Below the pieces are notes generated by a model. It was not told the origin of the DNA. It worked only from the letters and a program-made list of their open reading frames with translations, and did not search any database. A stretch of 64,000 bases of DNA, taken from the NCBI GenBank assembly GCA_960531495.1, contig OY482854.1, forward strand, positions 12,615,121-12,679,120, read 5' to 3'. The position numbers and the translations under genes are program-made. Shown here piece after piece: positions 1 to 10,730 of this stretch (its first letter is position 1; every line of letters starts with the position of its first letter). Origin of the DNA: Zeus faber. Its lineage: Eukaryota > Chordata > Actinopteri > Zeiformes > Zeidae.

Positions 1-71
1 TGGCAGTGGGGCGCTGACATGGCATGGGTGTTTGTCACAATATACAAAGGGTTGCTGGCCAAATAAAACTT

Positions 72-2849
72 CTTTTTTCGACTGCTCCCGTTAGGGGTCG
101 TCACAGCGGATCATCTGCCTCGAATACCTTCTGTTCTCCGCATCTTCCTCCTTTACACCAACTGCCTGCATCTCCTCCCTCACCACATCCATAAACCTTC
201 CCTTTGGCCTTCCTCTTTTCCTCTTGTCTGGAAGCTCCATCCTCAGCCTCCTTCTCCCAATGTAACTCATCTCTCCTACACACATGTCCAAACCATCTCA
301 ATCTGGCCTCTCTCGCTTTTTCACCAAACTGTCCAACCTGAGCTGTATGTATTCATTCTTAATCCTGTCCATCCGTGTCACCTCCAATGAAAATCTCAAC
401 ATCCTCAATTCTGCCACCTTTAGTTCAGCCACCTGCCTTTTTGTCAGTGCCACCGCCTCTAAACCATGCAACATAGCCGGTCTCACTGCCGTCCTGTAGA
501 CCTCCCCCTTCACTCTTGCTGGAACCCTTCTGTCACAGATCACTCCGGACACTCTTCTCCACCCACTCCACCCTGCCTGTACTCTCTTCTTCACCTCTCT
601 CCTGCAGTCTTCGTTGCTTTGGATGGTCAACCCCAAGTACTTGAACTCATCCGCCTTCTCCACCTCCACTCCTTGCATTCTCAGCTTTTCACCGCCCTCC
701 CTCCCATTCAGGCACATGTTTTGTCCTACTCCTGCTGACTTTTATTCCTCCTCTCCAATGCATGCCTCCACTTCTCCGGGCTCTCCTCAACCTGCTCCCT
801 ACTCTCGCTACAGATCACAATTTCATCCGCGAACATCATTGTCCACGGAGACGCCTGCCTGATTTAATCTGTTAACCTGTCCATAACCATTGCAAACAAG
901 AAAGGGCTCAGAGCTGATCCTTGATGCAATCCCACCTCCACTTTGAATGCCTTGCCCATGCCTACTGCACACCTTACTAGTGTCTCACTGCCCTCATACA
1001 TATTCTGTACCACTCTTGTGTACTTCTCTGCCACCCCCGACTTCCTCATACAATAACACACTTTCTCTCTCGGCACACTATCATATGCTTTCTCTAAATC
1101 CACAAAGACGCAGTGCAACTCCCTTTGGCCTTCCCTGTACTTTTCCATCAGCATTCTTAAAGCAAACATTGCGTCTGTAGTACTCTTTCCTGGCATGAAA
1201 CCATACTGCTGATCCCCACCTCTCCTCTTAACCTAGCCTCCACTACCCTTTCCCATAGCTTCATGCTGTTGCTGATCAACTTTATTCCCCTGTAGTTACT
1301 ACAGCTCTGTACGTCCACTCTTCTCTCCCTCTCACTTTCTTCATTCATCAACTTCTCAAAGTACTCCTTTCACCTTCTCAACACACTCTCCTCACCAGTC
1401 AGCACATTTCCATCATTATCCTTCATCATCTTAACCTGCTGTACATCCTTCCCGGCTTGTTCCCTTTGTCTTGCCAATCGGTACAAGTCCTTTTCTCCTT
1501 CCTTACTGTCCAACGTCAACTACAGCTCGTCCTTTGCCACTTCTCTCTTCACCTTGCGCCGCATCAGCTTGTACCCCTGTGTACTTTCTTTATCTATCAC
1601 CTCATCTATCCAGCCAACCTCTTCTGCTCTTCGTTCTCCTGTACTTCCTCATTCCACCACCAAGAGTCCTTGTCGTCCTTCCTCTTTCCGCTTTATATAC
1701 AGAGTACCTTCTTGGTCGTCTCCCTCACCACTTCTGCAGATGTTTCCCAGTCATCTGGTAACCGTTCATTCCCACCTGTTGCCTGCCTTACCTGATCCCT
1801 AAATTGCATGCAGCACTCCACCATTTTATCTCTAGCTCTTCTTTCACTCTCTTCCTCTTCTTGGCCTCCAGAGTCATCCTACAGACCACCATCCAATGCT
1901 GCCTAGTAACACACTCCCCTACCACCACTTTGCAGTCACTAATCTTTCAGTCACTAATCTCTTGCATGTCACACTGTTCCTCCCTCTTCTTGAAATACAT
2001 ATTCACAACAGCCAATTCCATCCTTTTGGTCAAATTCACCACCATCTGTCCTTCCACATTCCTCTCCTTGACACCATACCTCCTTGTCACCTATGTTTCT
2101 GATCCCTTCACCAACATGCCCACTGAAATCTGCTCCAACGACCATTCTCTCCCCTTTGGACGCTGTCCACCACTACATCCAGCTCAGTAAAGAATTCTTT
2201 CTCTTCCATCTCACACCCAACTTGGGGAGCATATGCACTGACCACATTCATTATCACCCCATCAATTTCCAGCTTCATGCTCATCACTCTGTCCGACACG
2301 CTCGTCACCTCAAACACTCTTGACATTCTTCCTTCAAGACTATCCCTACCCCATTTCTCCTGCCATCCACTCCATGGTAGAACAGCTTGTACCCGGCTCA
2401 GATACTCCTAGCCTTACTCTTTTATTGTATTTTTCACCTGGTCTCTTGTACACACACTACATCTACCTTCCTTCTCTCCATCATGTCAGCCAGCTCTCTC
2501 TCTTTACCCTTCATAGTGCCAACGTTCAAAGTTCCTACTCAACTCTACTCTCCTACCCTTCTTCCTCTACTAAGGTCTCCGGACAGGCCTTCCCCCTCTT
2601 CTTCTTCTTCGGCCGACAGTAGCACGATTTCAACTGGCACTCTGTTGGTTAACGGCACTAGTGGGGGTCGTTGTTAACCCGGGCCTCGACCAATCCGATA
2701 TGGAAATCAGATTTGTTGTCCGCATGTTGGATTTGGCATGGTTTTTATGCCGGATGCCCTTCCTGACGCAACCCCCTCTATATATCTGGGCTTGGAACCA
2801 GCACTGATGATACACTGGCTTGTGCACTCCAGTGGCTAGATTACTTTGC
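72..2849 (-). mobile_element. RTE-clade-like non-LTR retrotransposon (LINE)
   Basis: Read on the minus strand, this contains a 5' leader (2640-2849), an AP-endonuclease segment, a reverse transcriptase segment and the RT C-terminal region. It ends at a 3' terminus with the short CTT/GAAG-type run seen at about 66-76. The protein pieces match the widespread fish element whose endonuclease resembles craniofacial development protein 2, which is known to derive from BovB/RTE elements. The right boundary is set where similarity to block A (sequence ACTTTGCAA) resumes. Frameshifts and stops break the single ORF. The clade is assigned from remembered family features, without a search. A nearly identical copy lies at 52345-55122. 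Confidence 0.85.
91..2326 (-). pseudogene. RTE-like ORF2: endonuclease, RT and C-terminal domain, broken
   Basis: Protein order on the minus strand: an endonuclease segment (2326-2108, with the piece VSAYAPQVGCEMEEK), a connector, an RT core (1351-864, with [17 protein letters not shown] and [20 protein letters not shown]), and the thumb and C-terminus (717-298, GWRRVSGVICDRRVPARVKG; tail 291-91 ending RRYSRQMIRCDDP). The catalytic F/YADD motif would fall between 864 and 717, where the frame is lost. Stops and frameshifts separate the pieces, so no active protein can be made. The start codon cannot be fixed because the 5' frame is broken. Confidence 0.85.
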
Positions 2850-2869
2850 AAACACTAGACAGTGGTACC

Positions 2870-3698
2870 TTGAGTTACAGGCATATTGACATATGAGTTT
2901 TCCGAGTTATGAGCCATCGTTCCGTCGGTTTTCTTGTATTCATTTGCGAGCAAAAATTAGAGTTACGAGGAGCGAGCTTCAAGTGCCGCTCTGGTTGGCT
3001 TGGCGAGCGAATGCGGCCACATCCCGCGTCTCACTCCTTCACTTCACGTGGTTACCTGACCGTGGAAGCATCGCTTTTGTGTTTTGTGCTCACCATTTGT
3101 GCTTTTTGTGCAGTTATTTTGCCAATTTTTTTTTTTATTTATTTTTTTTAGAACCATGGGTCCGAAAAGTGAGAAGAAGCAGTGGATGATGTCCATTGAC
3201 TTAAAGTGCAAAATAATAGAAAAACATGAGCGTGGTGTGCGTGTGGAATTGGTGAGGCAGTACGAGTGTAGTACTTCTACGATATGTAACCATACTGAAG
3301 CAGGGGGAGACGATAAAGGGTATTATGCCAGCCAAGGGCGTTAAGATAATGTCTAAGCTGCGGACCGCTGTCCATGAAAAGATGGAGAATCTGCTGTTGG
3401 TGTGGTTGACGGAGAAGCAGCTCGCAGGAGATAGCGTGACGGAGCGTATCATCTGCGAGAAGGCAAAAAGGATCTACATTCTTTTATTGTGTTATGTTTT
3501 TATACAATATGTTATTTATAAATACATTTTTCTTATTTAAAAACACGTAACGGAAAAAAATTGGTATTTTCAGGGGGCTGGAACGGATTAATGGCATTTC
3601 AATCAATTTAAATGGGGAAAATTTCTTTGCTATAAGAGCAGATTGAATTACGAGCTCTGTCATGGAACAAATTAATCTCGTAAGTCAAAGTACCACTG
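2870..3698 (+). mobile_element. Tigger-like (pogo superfamily) DNA transposon, internally deleted
   Basis: The ends form inverted repeats starting CAGTGGTACCTTGAGTTAC on the left and ending in the reverse complement CAGTGGTACTTTGACTTAC on the right, about 829 bp apart. Blocks A and B carry the uninterrupted sequence at this place (CAACACTATACGAAGGAC near 24504), which shows an insertion at TA; the left TA is degraded to GA. The element lies directly beside the RTE LINE. Inside is only the N-terminal part of a transposase. Copy 2 is at 55143-55962. Confidence 0.85.
3156..3480 (+). pseudogene. Tigger-like transposase N-terminal fragment
   Basis: A start at 3156 gives a basic N-terminus followed by a CENP-B/pogo-type helix-turn-helix: SIDLKCKIIEKHERGVRVEL, then QYECSTSTICNH. 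After a frameshift near 3310-3325, the second CENP-B-type DNA-binding segment follows (KLRTAVHEKMENLLLVWL, TERIICEKAKRIY). The DDE catalytic domain is missing altogether. A non-autonomous remnant of a Tigger1-like element is the simplest reading. Confidence 0.8.
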
Positions 3699-3727
3699 TA
3701 TAAAGGAAATTTTAAACTCTCATTCAG

Positions 3728-3851
3728 GGACATGGTAAATGTCCAGCTGGGCAAACTACTCGCTGTTGTACTGGAAAACACTAGCTCTCCCATTTTCCCT
3801 GACATGTTTTGTGATGTAAAACCCAGATGCAGTTCATCCGATGGCCACTAG
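3728..3851 (+). other. Exon-like block, copy C (terminal exon candidate)
   Basis: A pyrimidine/AG acceptor (CTCTCATTCAG) precedes an open segment of 41 codons ending in TAG at 3849-3851, with peptide pieces DMVNVQLGKLL and SSPIFPDMFCDVKPR. The same block occurs at 24540, 44064 and 55992. Between copies it shows both silent and amino-acid-changing differences. It could be the last coding exon of a duplicated host gene or a conserved piece of an unknown repeat. I do not recognise the protein. Confidence 0.35.
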
Positions 3852-4730
3852 ATCCGACTATCGGATATGATTACGGACAAATTGTGAAGCAGGCTTAAGT
3901 GACAATCTAACTGCATGTTTGTGTTTTTTTGGGGGGGCGGGGTTGGTGTTCACAGTCTGTAGTCTATCATCGCAACCATGTGCTTAGCCCCTCTCCCTTT
4001 ATGGGGGGGGGGGGGCACAACACTCAAATTTCCCCTCCATCCTCATTACTCCTACAAATCCACTCCTGTTCTCTTGTTTGGCATGTTTTTCCCTCTGCAC
4101 TGCATGTAAAACCAGATAAGTGGGTGAGTGCATGTCTTGGTGGTGTAATGGCCTTTGTTTTAAAGCCTCAGCTGGAACCAAAAGGGGGTATTTATCCTGT
4201 ACAAACTTTAAGAAAGTGGCGTAAAGGGTAAACACAAGTAAAAACTTGTGTGGTTGAGTAAAAAAATGAACGGAAAAAAAATCTCGATGCAGAACAGCTT
4301 TTCCGCTTCCTGACAATTGAGGAAACTGCATCAAGAGGGGGAGTCTGCATGGGTTTCACTGCATATATGTATGACCGTATGTGACAAATCTCTTGAACTT
4401 AATGATCTCGAACCCACTAGCTTCTCTGGGACAGTAAAACCTATAGAGGGAATGCCATTGGGGACTTCTGGTGTCAAGTATTTAGATCAAAGCATTAGAT
4501 GAAGGCACATTGGGTGCTCACGTCCAATCCCTCCTCCTCCCCAGATTGTTGTTCTGATTTTCGGTTGCGCAAAGCTCTTGAATGGTTTGGGCTGGCCAAA
4601 GGTCCGCTGGACAACTCCACCCAAATCTACATTCCCTTCTGGCAGGGGGCGCTGGTAAAGAACCTCTGTTCAGACATTTATCCCCTATCATCAAGAAGGG
4701 GGCAGCAGGAGCACTCCTGGAATTCCCCGA
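3852..4730. other. Non-coding stretch with G-run and L2-like 3' tail
   Basis: To about 3895 this still matches the A/B paralogous blocks, then it diverges. It holds a G-run (about 4003-4014) and, at about 4355-4402, a piece with TTTCACTGCATATATGTATG and GTGACAAAT that matches the 3' tail of the L2 element at 35845. A sequence GGCAGGGGGCGCT near 4641 resembles part of a CTCF motif. No gene is seen. Confidence 0.5.
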
Positions 4731-5560
4731 AACCTCTGGTGCTCATGGAGGGGAACATAACTTAGGAAGAAAGAGGGAACATTATCAGCACAAAGACTGA
4801 AGGTGGCATAATAAAACCAGGTGTGTATCCTAGGTGTGTATTTCATCATGATGGGTATTTTTCTTTATGTACAAGTCCACTCATTGAAGGCTTTTTAATT
4901 TGTCAAACCTACTTGAGCACTGGACCTGGATTTGTCTTTGTGCGTGTAATGTTTCCTCTTCCTTTCTAATTGACCTGCATCACTTTGAATAGGTCAAGTC
5001 AGGTTTATTTCTTGAAGTTATTCGCGGTGCAGTCTCAAAGCTCTTCACAAGCTTCACATTTCACATAGAAATCAATGGCATTGTTTTTGATTGGATGCCT
5101 TTTTACTTATGAATTTCCAATGTAGATGTTTCAGTAAATAAAATATTAGAAAAAATAGTTCAAATAAAACATTTGCTTTTGCAACAACTCTTATAGTTAA
5201 ATTAGACCACCTCTAGTTCTTTAAGGCCATGATAAGTATATCATAAATATTGTACATGTGTTTTTAACTCTTTGTCCTCACATTTTATTTATCTCTCTCT
5301 CCCTCTGGTTAATGGGAGGAACCCACCGTTGCCGCCCCATCTTCTCCTTAAGACCACGGAACAACCGGCACGTCTTCCTCCTGTTAATAACCGCAATGTG
5401 TATAGTTTCCTCATTCCAGCAATAAAACACGTATTCAAGATGAACACTCGATTCACAAACGAATCCAACTACGTTAAGAAACAGACTACTAATTTGAATG
5501 GAATAAAAAAAGCAAACGGCTGAAAACAAAACCAAAGATTACCGATTAAAGGTTGATACA
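4731..5560 (+). repeat. Diverged paralogous block C (also in A, B and D)
   Basis: From the sequence CCTCTGGTGCTC onward, this matches 25546-26260 (A), 45050-45730 (B) and 56998-57827 (D). A and B are close to each other, as are C and D; the two pairs are more diverged. No convincing ORF is conserved, so this is probably non-coding flank carried along in duplications. After about 5560 the similarity to A/B stops. Confidence 0.75.
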
Positions 5561-5903
5561 TTCCACAATTTGAAGATTCAGTGAAGGAAATTCTGTAGAG
5601 TGCTGCTATTGGTAGCGCGTCGTTGATGGAATGGAAGATGGACCCGGTGTGAATTGACTAATCGACAAACTGCGAGATCTACGCTGGCCTGATGCTTTTG
5701 GTGTTAATTGGGGGTAAGTAGTTTCTCTTTGGTGCCAATTGGCCAAAAGCCAAACTAAAGGTTTGTACAATTGGGTGTGCACTGCGTTTTTGCTGTTAAT
5801 AGGGAATGGGCAGTATTGACAGTAAAACTGCAATAGCTTAGGAACCAGTCTAAATTAGGGTGTTATTACTATTGAATATTAATTAATTTGCCATTCTGAA
5901 TAA

Positions 5904-6059
5904 ATGCAGCATATAAAACCTCATTTCTTTCCCTGCTCTTACTTCCTGTGCATTCCACTCTCAATTGACTTGGGTGCATCGTGTTCCACTCTGCTGGACC
6001 TGGACTTAGTTCCTGTGTTGACCCAGCTGCTTCCCCTCTCTCAGGGAATTAACACCATG
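5904..6059 (+). CDS. Candidate host exon 1 (5' limit unresolved)
   Basis: An open frame ends ...LVPVLTQLLPLSQGINTM and is followed at 6060 by a donor GTAAGC in phase 0. The next candidate exon starts in phase 0, so the two join in frame. The leucine-rich helical character would suit an ARM/HEAT-type repeat protein, but I cannot name the gene. The acceptor is uncertain: the coding feel begins around 5965, while a strong pyrimidine/AG acceptor at 6045 would leave only 15 bases. The given start is simply the start of the open frame. Confidence 0.45.
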
Positions 6060-6168
6060 GTAAGCACAGCAGTTACTTTCGAGAGAGAGTGTTCCGATTT
6101 TCCCTCCTTCTTTTAAATTTCTTTTTTCCAGTAGTAATTACTGTATATAATTTTCCAGCCAGCTTTTG

Positions 6169-6170
<2 letters not shown>

Positions 6171-6203
<33 letters not shown>
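6171..6203 (+). repeat. Poly-T tract
   Basis: A T homopolymer lies immediately upstream of the exon-2 acceptor. It is about 10 bases shorter in copy 2, which fits homopolymer instability or sequencing error. Confidence 0.9.
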
Positions 6204-6212
6204 CCCGTCCAG

Positions 6213-6380
6213 ATCCTGAGGGTTATGTGTAAAACTGTCCATAACAGACCGGAACACGGCTGGCAGCTCACCCGGGCAGGACTGCTTCCCGCCCTCTGTG
6301 TTACACTCAGAATGGCCAACCCGGAAATCGTGACCCTGAGTCTAGAAGTCCTATTCCTGCTGTTTGCACATTGTCCGCCG
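6213..6380 (+). CDS. Candidate host exon 2, 168 nt, phase 0-0
   Basis: A long T-run and CCCGTCCAG acceptor precede 168 open bases that end at a donor GTAAGA. The 56 residues begin ILRVMCKTVHNRPEHGWQ and end LEVLFLLFAHCPP, looking like two to three amphipathic helices (ARM/HEAT-like). The exon is symmetric in phase and follows in frame from the candidate exon ending at 6059. It is identical at protein level in copy 2 (58470-58637), the only difference seen being silent (CTAGAA/CTGGAA). The gene is not recognised; splice sites and frame support coding rather than repeat origin. Confidence 0.65.
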
Positions 6381-7832
6381 GTAAGAATCATGAATAAATG
6401 CTGTTGCCAAAGAACACTTTGGTGCATCAAATCTTATTGATGACACGCATGTACTAGACCACACTTATGGCAAGCCTTTTTTAAGGGTTAGTTACTTTTA
6501 AAAGGTTACTACAGTACGAGCCACTTGAAGAGGCCTCTTCCAGGCGGCTGACAGCTGAATTGCAGCCAAGTTCCAGCCAGTTTCCAGCCAACCACCATGT
6601 GCTCCCCAGCCAGTTGCCATTCGCCTAGAGTCCCCCCTCCTTCTCATGTGTCCTGACAGGGCGTGTTTAGAATTTCGACTGTAAACACGCCTATTTTTAA
6701 CATTGCAATGTATCGCCATGAGATGACGCTAACTTAAAAAAAAATAATAATCACATTCGAGAGAGATTAAACATTTTCACCTCTAACCCTGACTCATTAA
6801 GATATTGTCTTTTGAACCCTGACCAGGGGTCATCTTTCTAAGTTCAATTGTTTTTTTGTCATATGAATGGGAACAAGTCTTAATGATTTATTTTATTCTA
6901 CATGTTGCACAGCTGTTTAATTTCAAAATGGGAGCTTTTTGTTTTTATATACTTTTTTAAATTACAAAGTTCAAAAGCTTTGTAATGAGAGCACTCAAAC
7001 TAGGTCTGTAATTATAGTTTCAAGTTTATTGTCAAATACTTGATAACAATGCAAGCATCATTACCAAGAATGAGATTCTTGGTCTCAGAACAACTCAACT
7101 TGGCAAAATACGTAAAATAAGGGGATAGTATTGATTAAAATAAAGAATTTAAAGAGCAGTTCATTTTAAAACAAAAAATTGAAATCTAAAATGGAAAGAA
7201 GTAGTGAAGTGTAAGTAATATAAAAGTATTTAACTAAAAAAGACAATAAAATGCAGACAATGACAGTGAGTCAACTTGATAGTGGAAATCTTAAATATCT
7301 GTGGGCCACAACAATGCAGTGTCATACTGAATGGAAAGATAGACAGTGTTGTAAGACAAACACTGCACTATACTACCAAGAGGTAAGACAAAACAGGTAT
7401 GCAATACTTGATATATTAAAGTGACTAGATTGAAAGGTTTAATAGCCTCTTTTTAAAGTGGCCAAGGGTGTGAATTTATAGGTTCTAGTCTTATTTAAAA
7501 TAATTGTGAAATCACAAATCTCTGCATTTGAGCCTCTGACGGAGAACCCCCCCCCCCCCCCCCCCCCCATCTAATAGATTTTCCAAATTCCCAAAAAAAC
7601 AATGGTGCAATAAAATGTTAAATCAATCAATGAAAGTTGACTGAATAAAATCAACACCAAGGATATAATAATTTGTACAAACGTTAAAGAGCCTAATCAG
7701 CGTATGGGTCCTTCTGAACACAACATTGTTTTGCTGTTGATACAGTTTAAACTCCATGGTTTACTTCACAGATTAGTTGCCCACTATTAAATGTAAATCG
7801 GCATATGATAGTAAACTGTATATTTGATACGT
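6381..7832. other. AT-rich intron or intergenic DNA
   Basis: No supported gene. It contains a C-run of 22 at 7547-7568 (11 in copy 2) and a 32-bp segment at about 7798-7829, just before the SINE, that copy 2 lacks. Confidence 0.5.
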
Positions 7833-8045
7833 GGGGGATGGTAGCTCAGTCGGTAGAGCTGGTGGTCTAGTGATCCAAAGGTTGCTGGTTCGATCCCAGG
7901 CTCCTCCTGCTAGCATGCTGTAGTGTCCTTGAGCAAGACACTTAACCCCTAATTGCTCCTGATGGCTGCGTCCGTCGGTGTTTGAACAATTGTAAGTCGC
8001 CTTGGATAAAAGCGTCTGCTAAATGACTAAATGTAAAATGTAATG
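7833..8045 (+). mobile_element. tRNA-derived SINE
   Basis: The head has pol III box A (TAGCTCAGTCGG, 7842-7853) and box B (GGTTCGATCCC, 7887-7897). The body contains GAGCAAGACACTTAACCCC and the tail TTGGATAAAAGCGTCTGC followed by AAATG repeats, a tail very common in fish SINEs and shared with partner LINEs. It is not a functional tRNA gene, since there is no closing acceptor stem. Copy 2 is at 60051-60263; a diverged, interrupted relative on the minus strand is at 23633-24198. Confidence 0.9.
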
Positions 8046-9341
8046 TACCCCCTCTACAGAAAGGATTTTTTTTTACCTCAGTGAGAAAGGGTTGGATTGC
8101 TCCATTAAGATGGGTAGATTTTGGTCAATGGGTGTTGTGCATATGTATGGGTTAGGTGTGCAGGCTTACAGACCTGTTTGGTGACAGACAATGATCGGCC
8201 ATTAAGTGTAAACAAAGAGATGGCCCAAGGCCTTGTCGGCGGTCTGCTTCATAGTCACTCAAATGTGTACTGCGGCAATTAGAGACAAGTACTGTACTCT
8301 TGTGTAAAAATTGTAGACAGGAAGCCTATGATTATTAAAAAAAAAACCCATAGGAAGCAATAGGTAAAAGATGTGAAACAAAGTGATGCAGATATACAGA
8401 TAAAAACGATCTCATACAACCAATAGTCATAAGCCACAGATGGTCAATTACACTTGTGTGTGTGCATTAGTTTTCATTATGAAAAGCAACAGGGATCGAT
8501 GGATACTAATAATATACTTAAAATAAGTATTTCCATAGAGTAGTCATTAGTAATGATAACTTGTAAGGTGCGCACACAGCACACTGTAGGACCAAAAAAC
8601 CCACTCCAATTCTCAAGTTCACCTCTCACAATGAGTTGAAGACAACAAAGTGTTGACAAAAGCATGATTGTATTCATAAATGTCTAAATTTACAGTAAAG
8701 CAGTGGAAATGTACATTATGCTTAACCGGCATACTGTACACATGCTGTGTAACAGGGATCAGTAGTTTATCCTTGGATTTTCCCCCTAACCCTGGTCTTA
8801 ATCTGACTGAGTTCAGGCCTTTATTATTTTGTTTTGACCACACCCCCGGCATTTATTAGAGGCCTGGTTTTTATTTGGGTAACTGTTTATATTTGAGGAA
8901 ATGTGGTAACTCAAATATATGAATTACCTTATCTTCTAAGCCTTACACTGCTATTGTGTACATTATCACCTTAATGCTAGCCCTGCTATTTGTTGTTTTT
9001 ATGTCATTCATTGTCCCAAGCTCATTCAATTGTCACAGAACACAGAGGCTCATTTTTCTGAAAGGTTTGTGTGAATAGACAGTATCATCTGCGATATCAC
9101 CATGAGGGGACTCCCCAGGGGCACTAGGACCTGGGGGAGCTCCCTGAGAACCTGGCATTGGTGACGCAGGTGAGACGTCCTCCAAGGGGTTCCAGCACGA
9201 GTTCCGTGCTATGTTTGCTCCATAACTTTCACTTATTTCATCTTATCAATCCACTAAAATTGTTTCTGAACAAATTTGAGGCGAGAATTAATCAACCCAT
9301 TTGCTGAATCTTCACTCATTAGATGTACGGGTACATCTCAT
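8046..9341. other. No gene seen
   Basis: AT-rich sequence without a convincing ORF, splice-bounded exon or recognisable repeat. The short ORFs at 8477-8852 have no family resemblance. Confidence 0.5.
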
Positions 9342-9545
9342 AAAATTAGAATACATGAGAAAGTTCAATATTTTTCACTCATTTCAGAAAGTGAAACCCT
9401 TATATAGATTCATTACACATAGTGAAAATTTCAAGCCTTTTTTCTTGAAATTTTGATTGTGGCTATAGATAATGAAAACCCAAAATTCAGTGTCTCAGAA
9501 AATTTGATTATTACATAAGATCAATAAAAAAAGGATGTTTTAAAC
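9342..9545 (+). repeat. Dispersed fish repeat, probably non-autonomous DNA element
   Basis: The segment running from ACATCTCATAAAATTAGAAT to GAAAATTTGATTATTACATA resembles a short repeat I have seen in many fish genomes (AAAATTAGAATA near both ends). The two ends are imperfect inverted repeats. The family name cannot be given from sequence alone. Copy 2 is at 61560-61763. Confidence 0.5.
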
Positions 9546-9550
9546 AAATG

Positions 9551-10440
9551 TCAGCAGTGGCATTGCTGGGCTTGGGAGACTGCTCTGGCACATCTGACTG
9601 CTTCCTCCTGGTGGCGCACCTCCTCCACCACGAAGTGCGCCCATTCACTAGGAGTAGCCTTTTGCCATGTGGGTGTTGTTGCTCCCAACCCAAAGCACCC
9701 TCTGCCATGTTGGACGTGCCCCACTATGTCGCGGTGTTGAGGGCGGCTTTTGCCTCTGCTACTACTGCAGCAGGTTTCTACTAACTTGCTGTTGCTAGGG
9801 TGGGAGCAGCGCCACTCACCAATGGATCCCGGGACTCTGAGCATCATGTCAAGCCTTGTTTTGGCAAACTTGTACTCCTCCACCAGGCTTGGGATTGGCA
9901 TAGAGAGGGCTCCGTTCCCGTACAGCCCTATGTTGCTGAGACATCTTGGCAGCCCAAGCCACTTCCTCCCTTGAGCATTCACCAGTCTCTACACTCGATT
10001 GGCATGGGATACTGTGACCTCGTAGATTGTAATTTGCCACATAAGACGGGGCAGCAGACCAAATTGAAAGCGCCGCAGCTTCAACTTCCCGGGAAGAGCA
10101 GTGCTGTTTTGTTTGAGGCCACTGATAGTATCCTGCCTGAGTTGTTGTACTTGCTCGTCATCTTTGAGGTCTGCATTGTACCAACATCCAAGGCTTTTCA
10201 TGGGCTTCTCCAAGATTGTTGGCATTGGTTCACCATTGATACAGAACTTCTCATTGGCGAGCCGGCCCTTGACAATGGAGATACTGTGGGATTTGCTGGA
10301 TTTAATCTCCATTCGTGCCTAGATGATGATCTCCTGGAGTTTATACAGCAGGCGTTTGGTGCATGCTTTTGTTGTTGTTATCGTTGTCACGTCATCCATA
10401 TACGCCCTAATTGGAGGAAGACGCAAGCTCAGCTCCTGGT
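9551..10440 (-). pseudogene. Non-LTR retrotransposon RT C-terminal region, fragment
   Basis: Minus-strand pieces at 10312-9989 (SKSHSISIVKGRLANEKFCI, CWYNADLKDDEQVQQLRQDT, LPGKLKL, FGLLPRLMWQITIYEV) and 9982-9551 (GRKWLGLPRCLSNIGLYGNG, HRDIVGHVQHGRG) correspond to the post-RT region of a fish non-LTR element in which palm-derived SRS.SIVKGK and WLGLPRCLSNIGLYG segments are conserved. The RT catalytic part may extend into 10691-10441 (TAVPYWLNQCPNAADRSDSG). Frameshifts separate the parts. I do not assign the clade. Copy 2 is at 61769-62658. Confidence 0.7.
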
Positions 10441-10730
10441 TGGCTGACGAATCCTGTCCACCGAATTCCGTCTGTAAGCCAGACAAATATCAAGAAAGAG
10501 TCCTGTCCCGAATCGGACCTATCGGCGGCATTCGGGCACTGATTCAGCCAATACGGGACAGCAGTTTGGTTGCGGGAAGGAAGCCGTGCTGCCAACTGCA
10601 GCCACGGCTTTACCATGCCCCTTGGTCCGCAACACACCCCCACCGCCCTACATAGGCTGGGTTGCTGCCTGGCCGACAGTCCATGGTGCACTTCTTTGGC
10701 TTGGCAGTGAGCTCCGCCCGCGCAAGGGAC

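Noticed and set aside
466..862. Plus-strand ORFs across the RTE LINE (and similar ones to 2677)
   Set aside because: Antisense shadows of the minus-strand LINE; they show no family resemblance.
6045..6059. 15-base micro-exon ending at the 6060 donor
   Set aside because: The acceptor is strong, but the upstream frame is open and of similar coding character; the exon limit is left unresolved.
7833..7905. tRNA gene
   Set aside because: Boxes A and B are present but the sequence runs into a SINE body with no closing acceptor stem.
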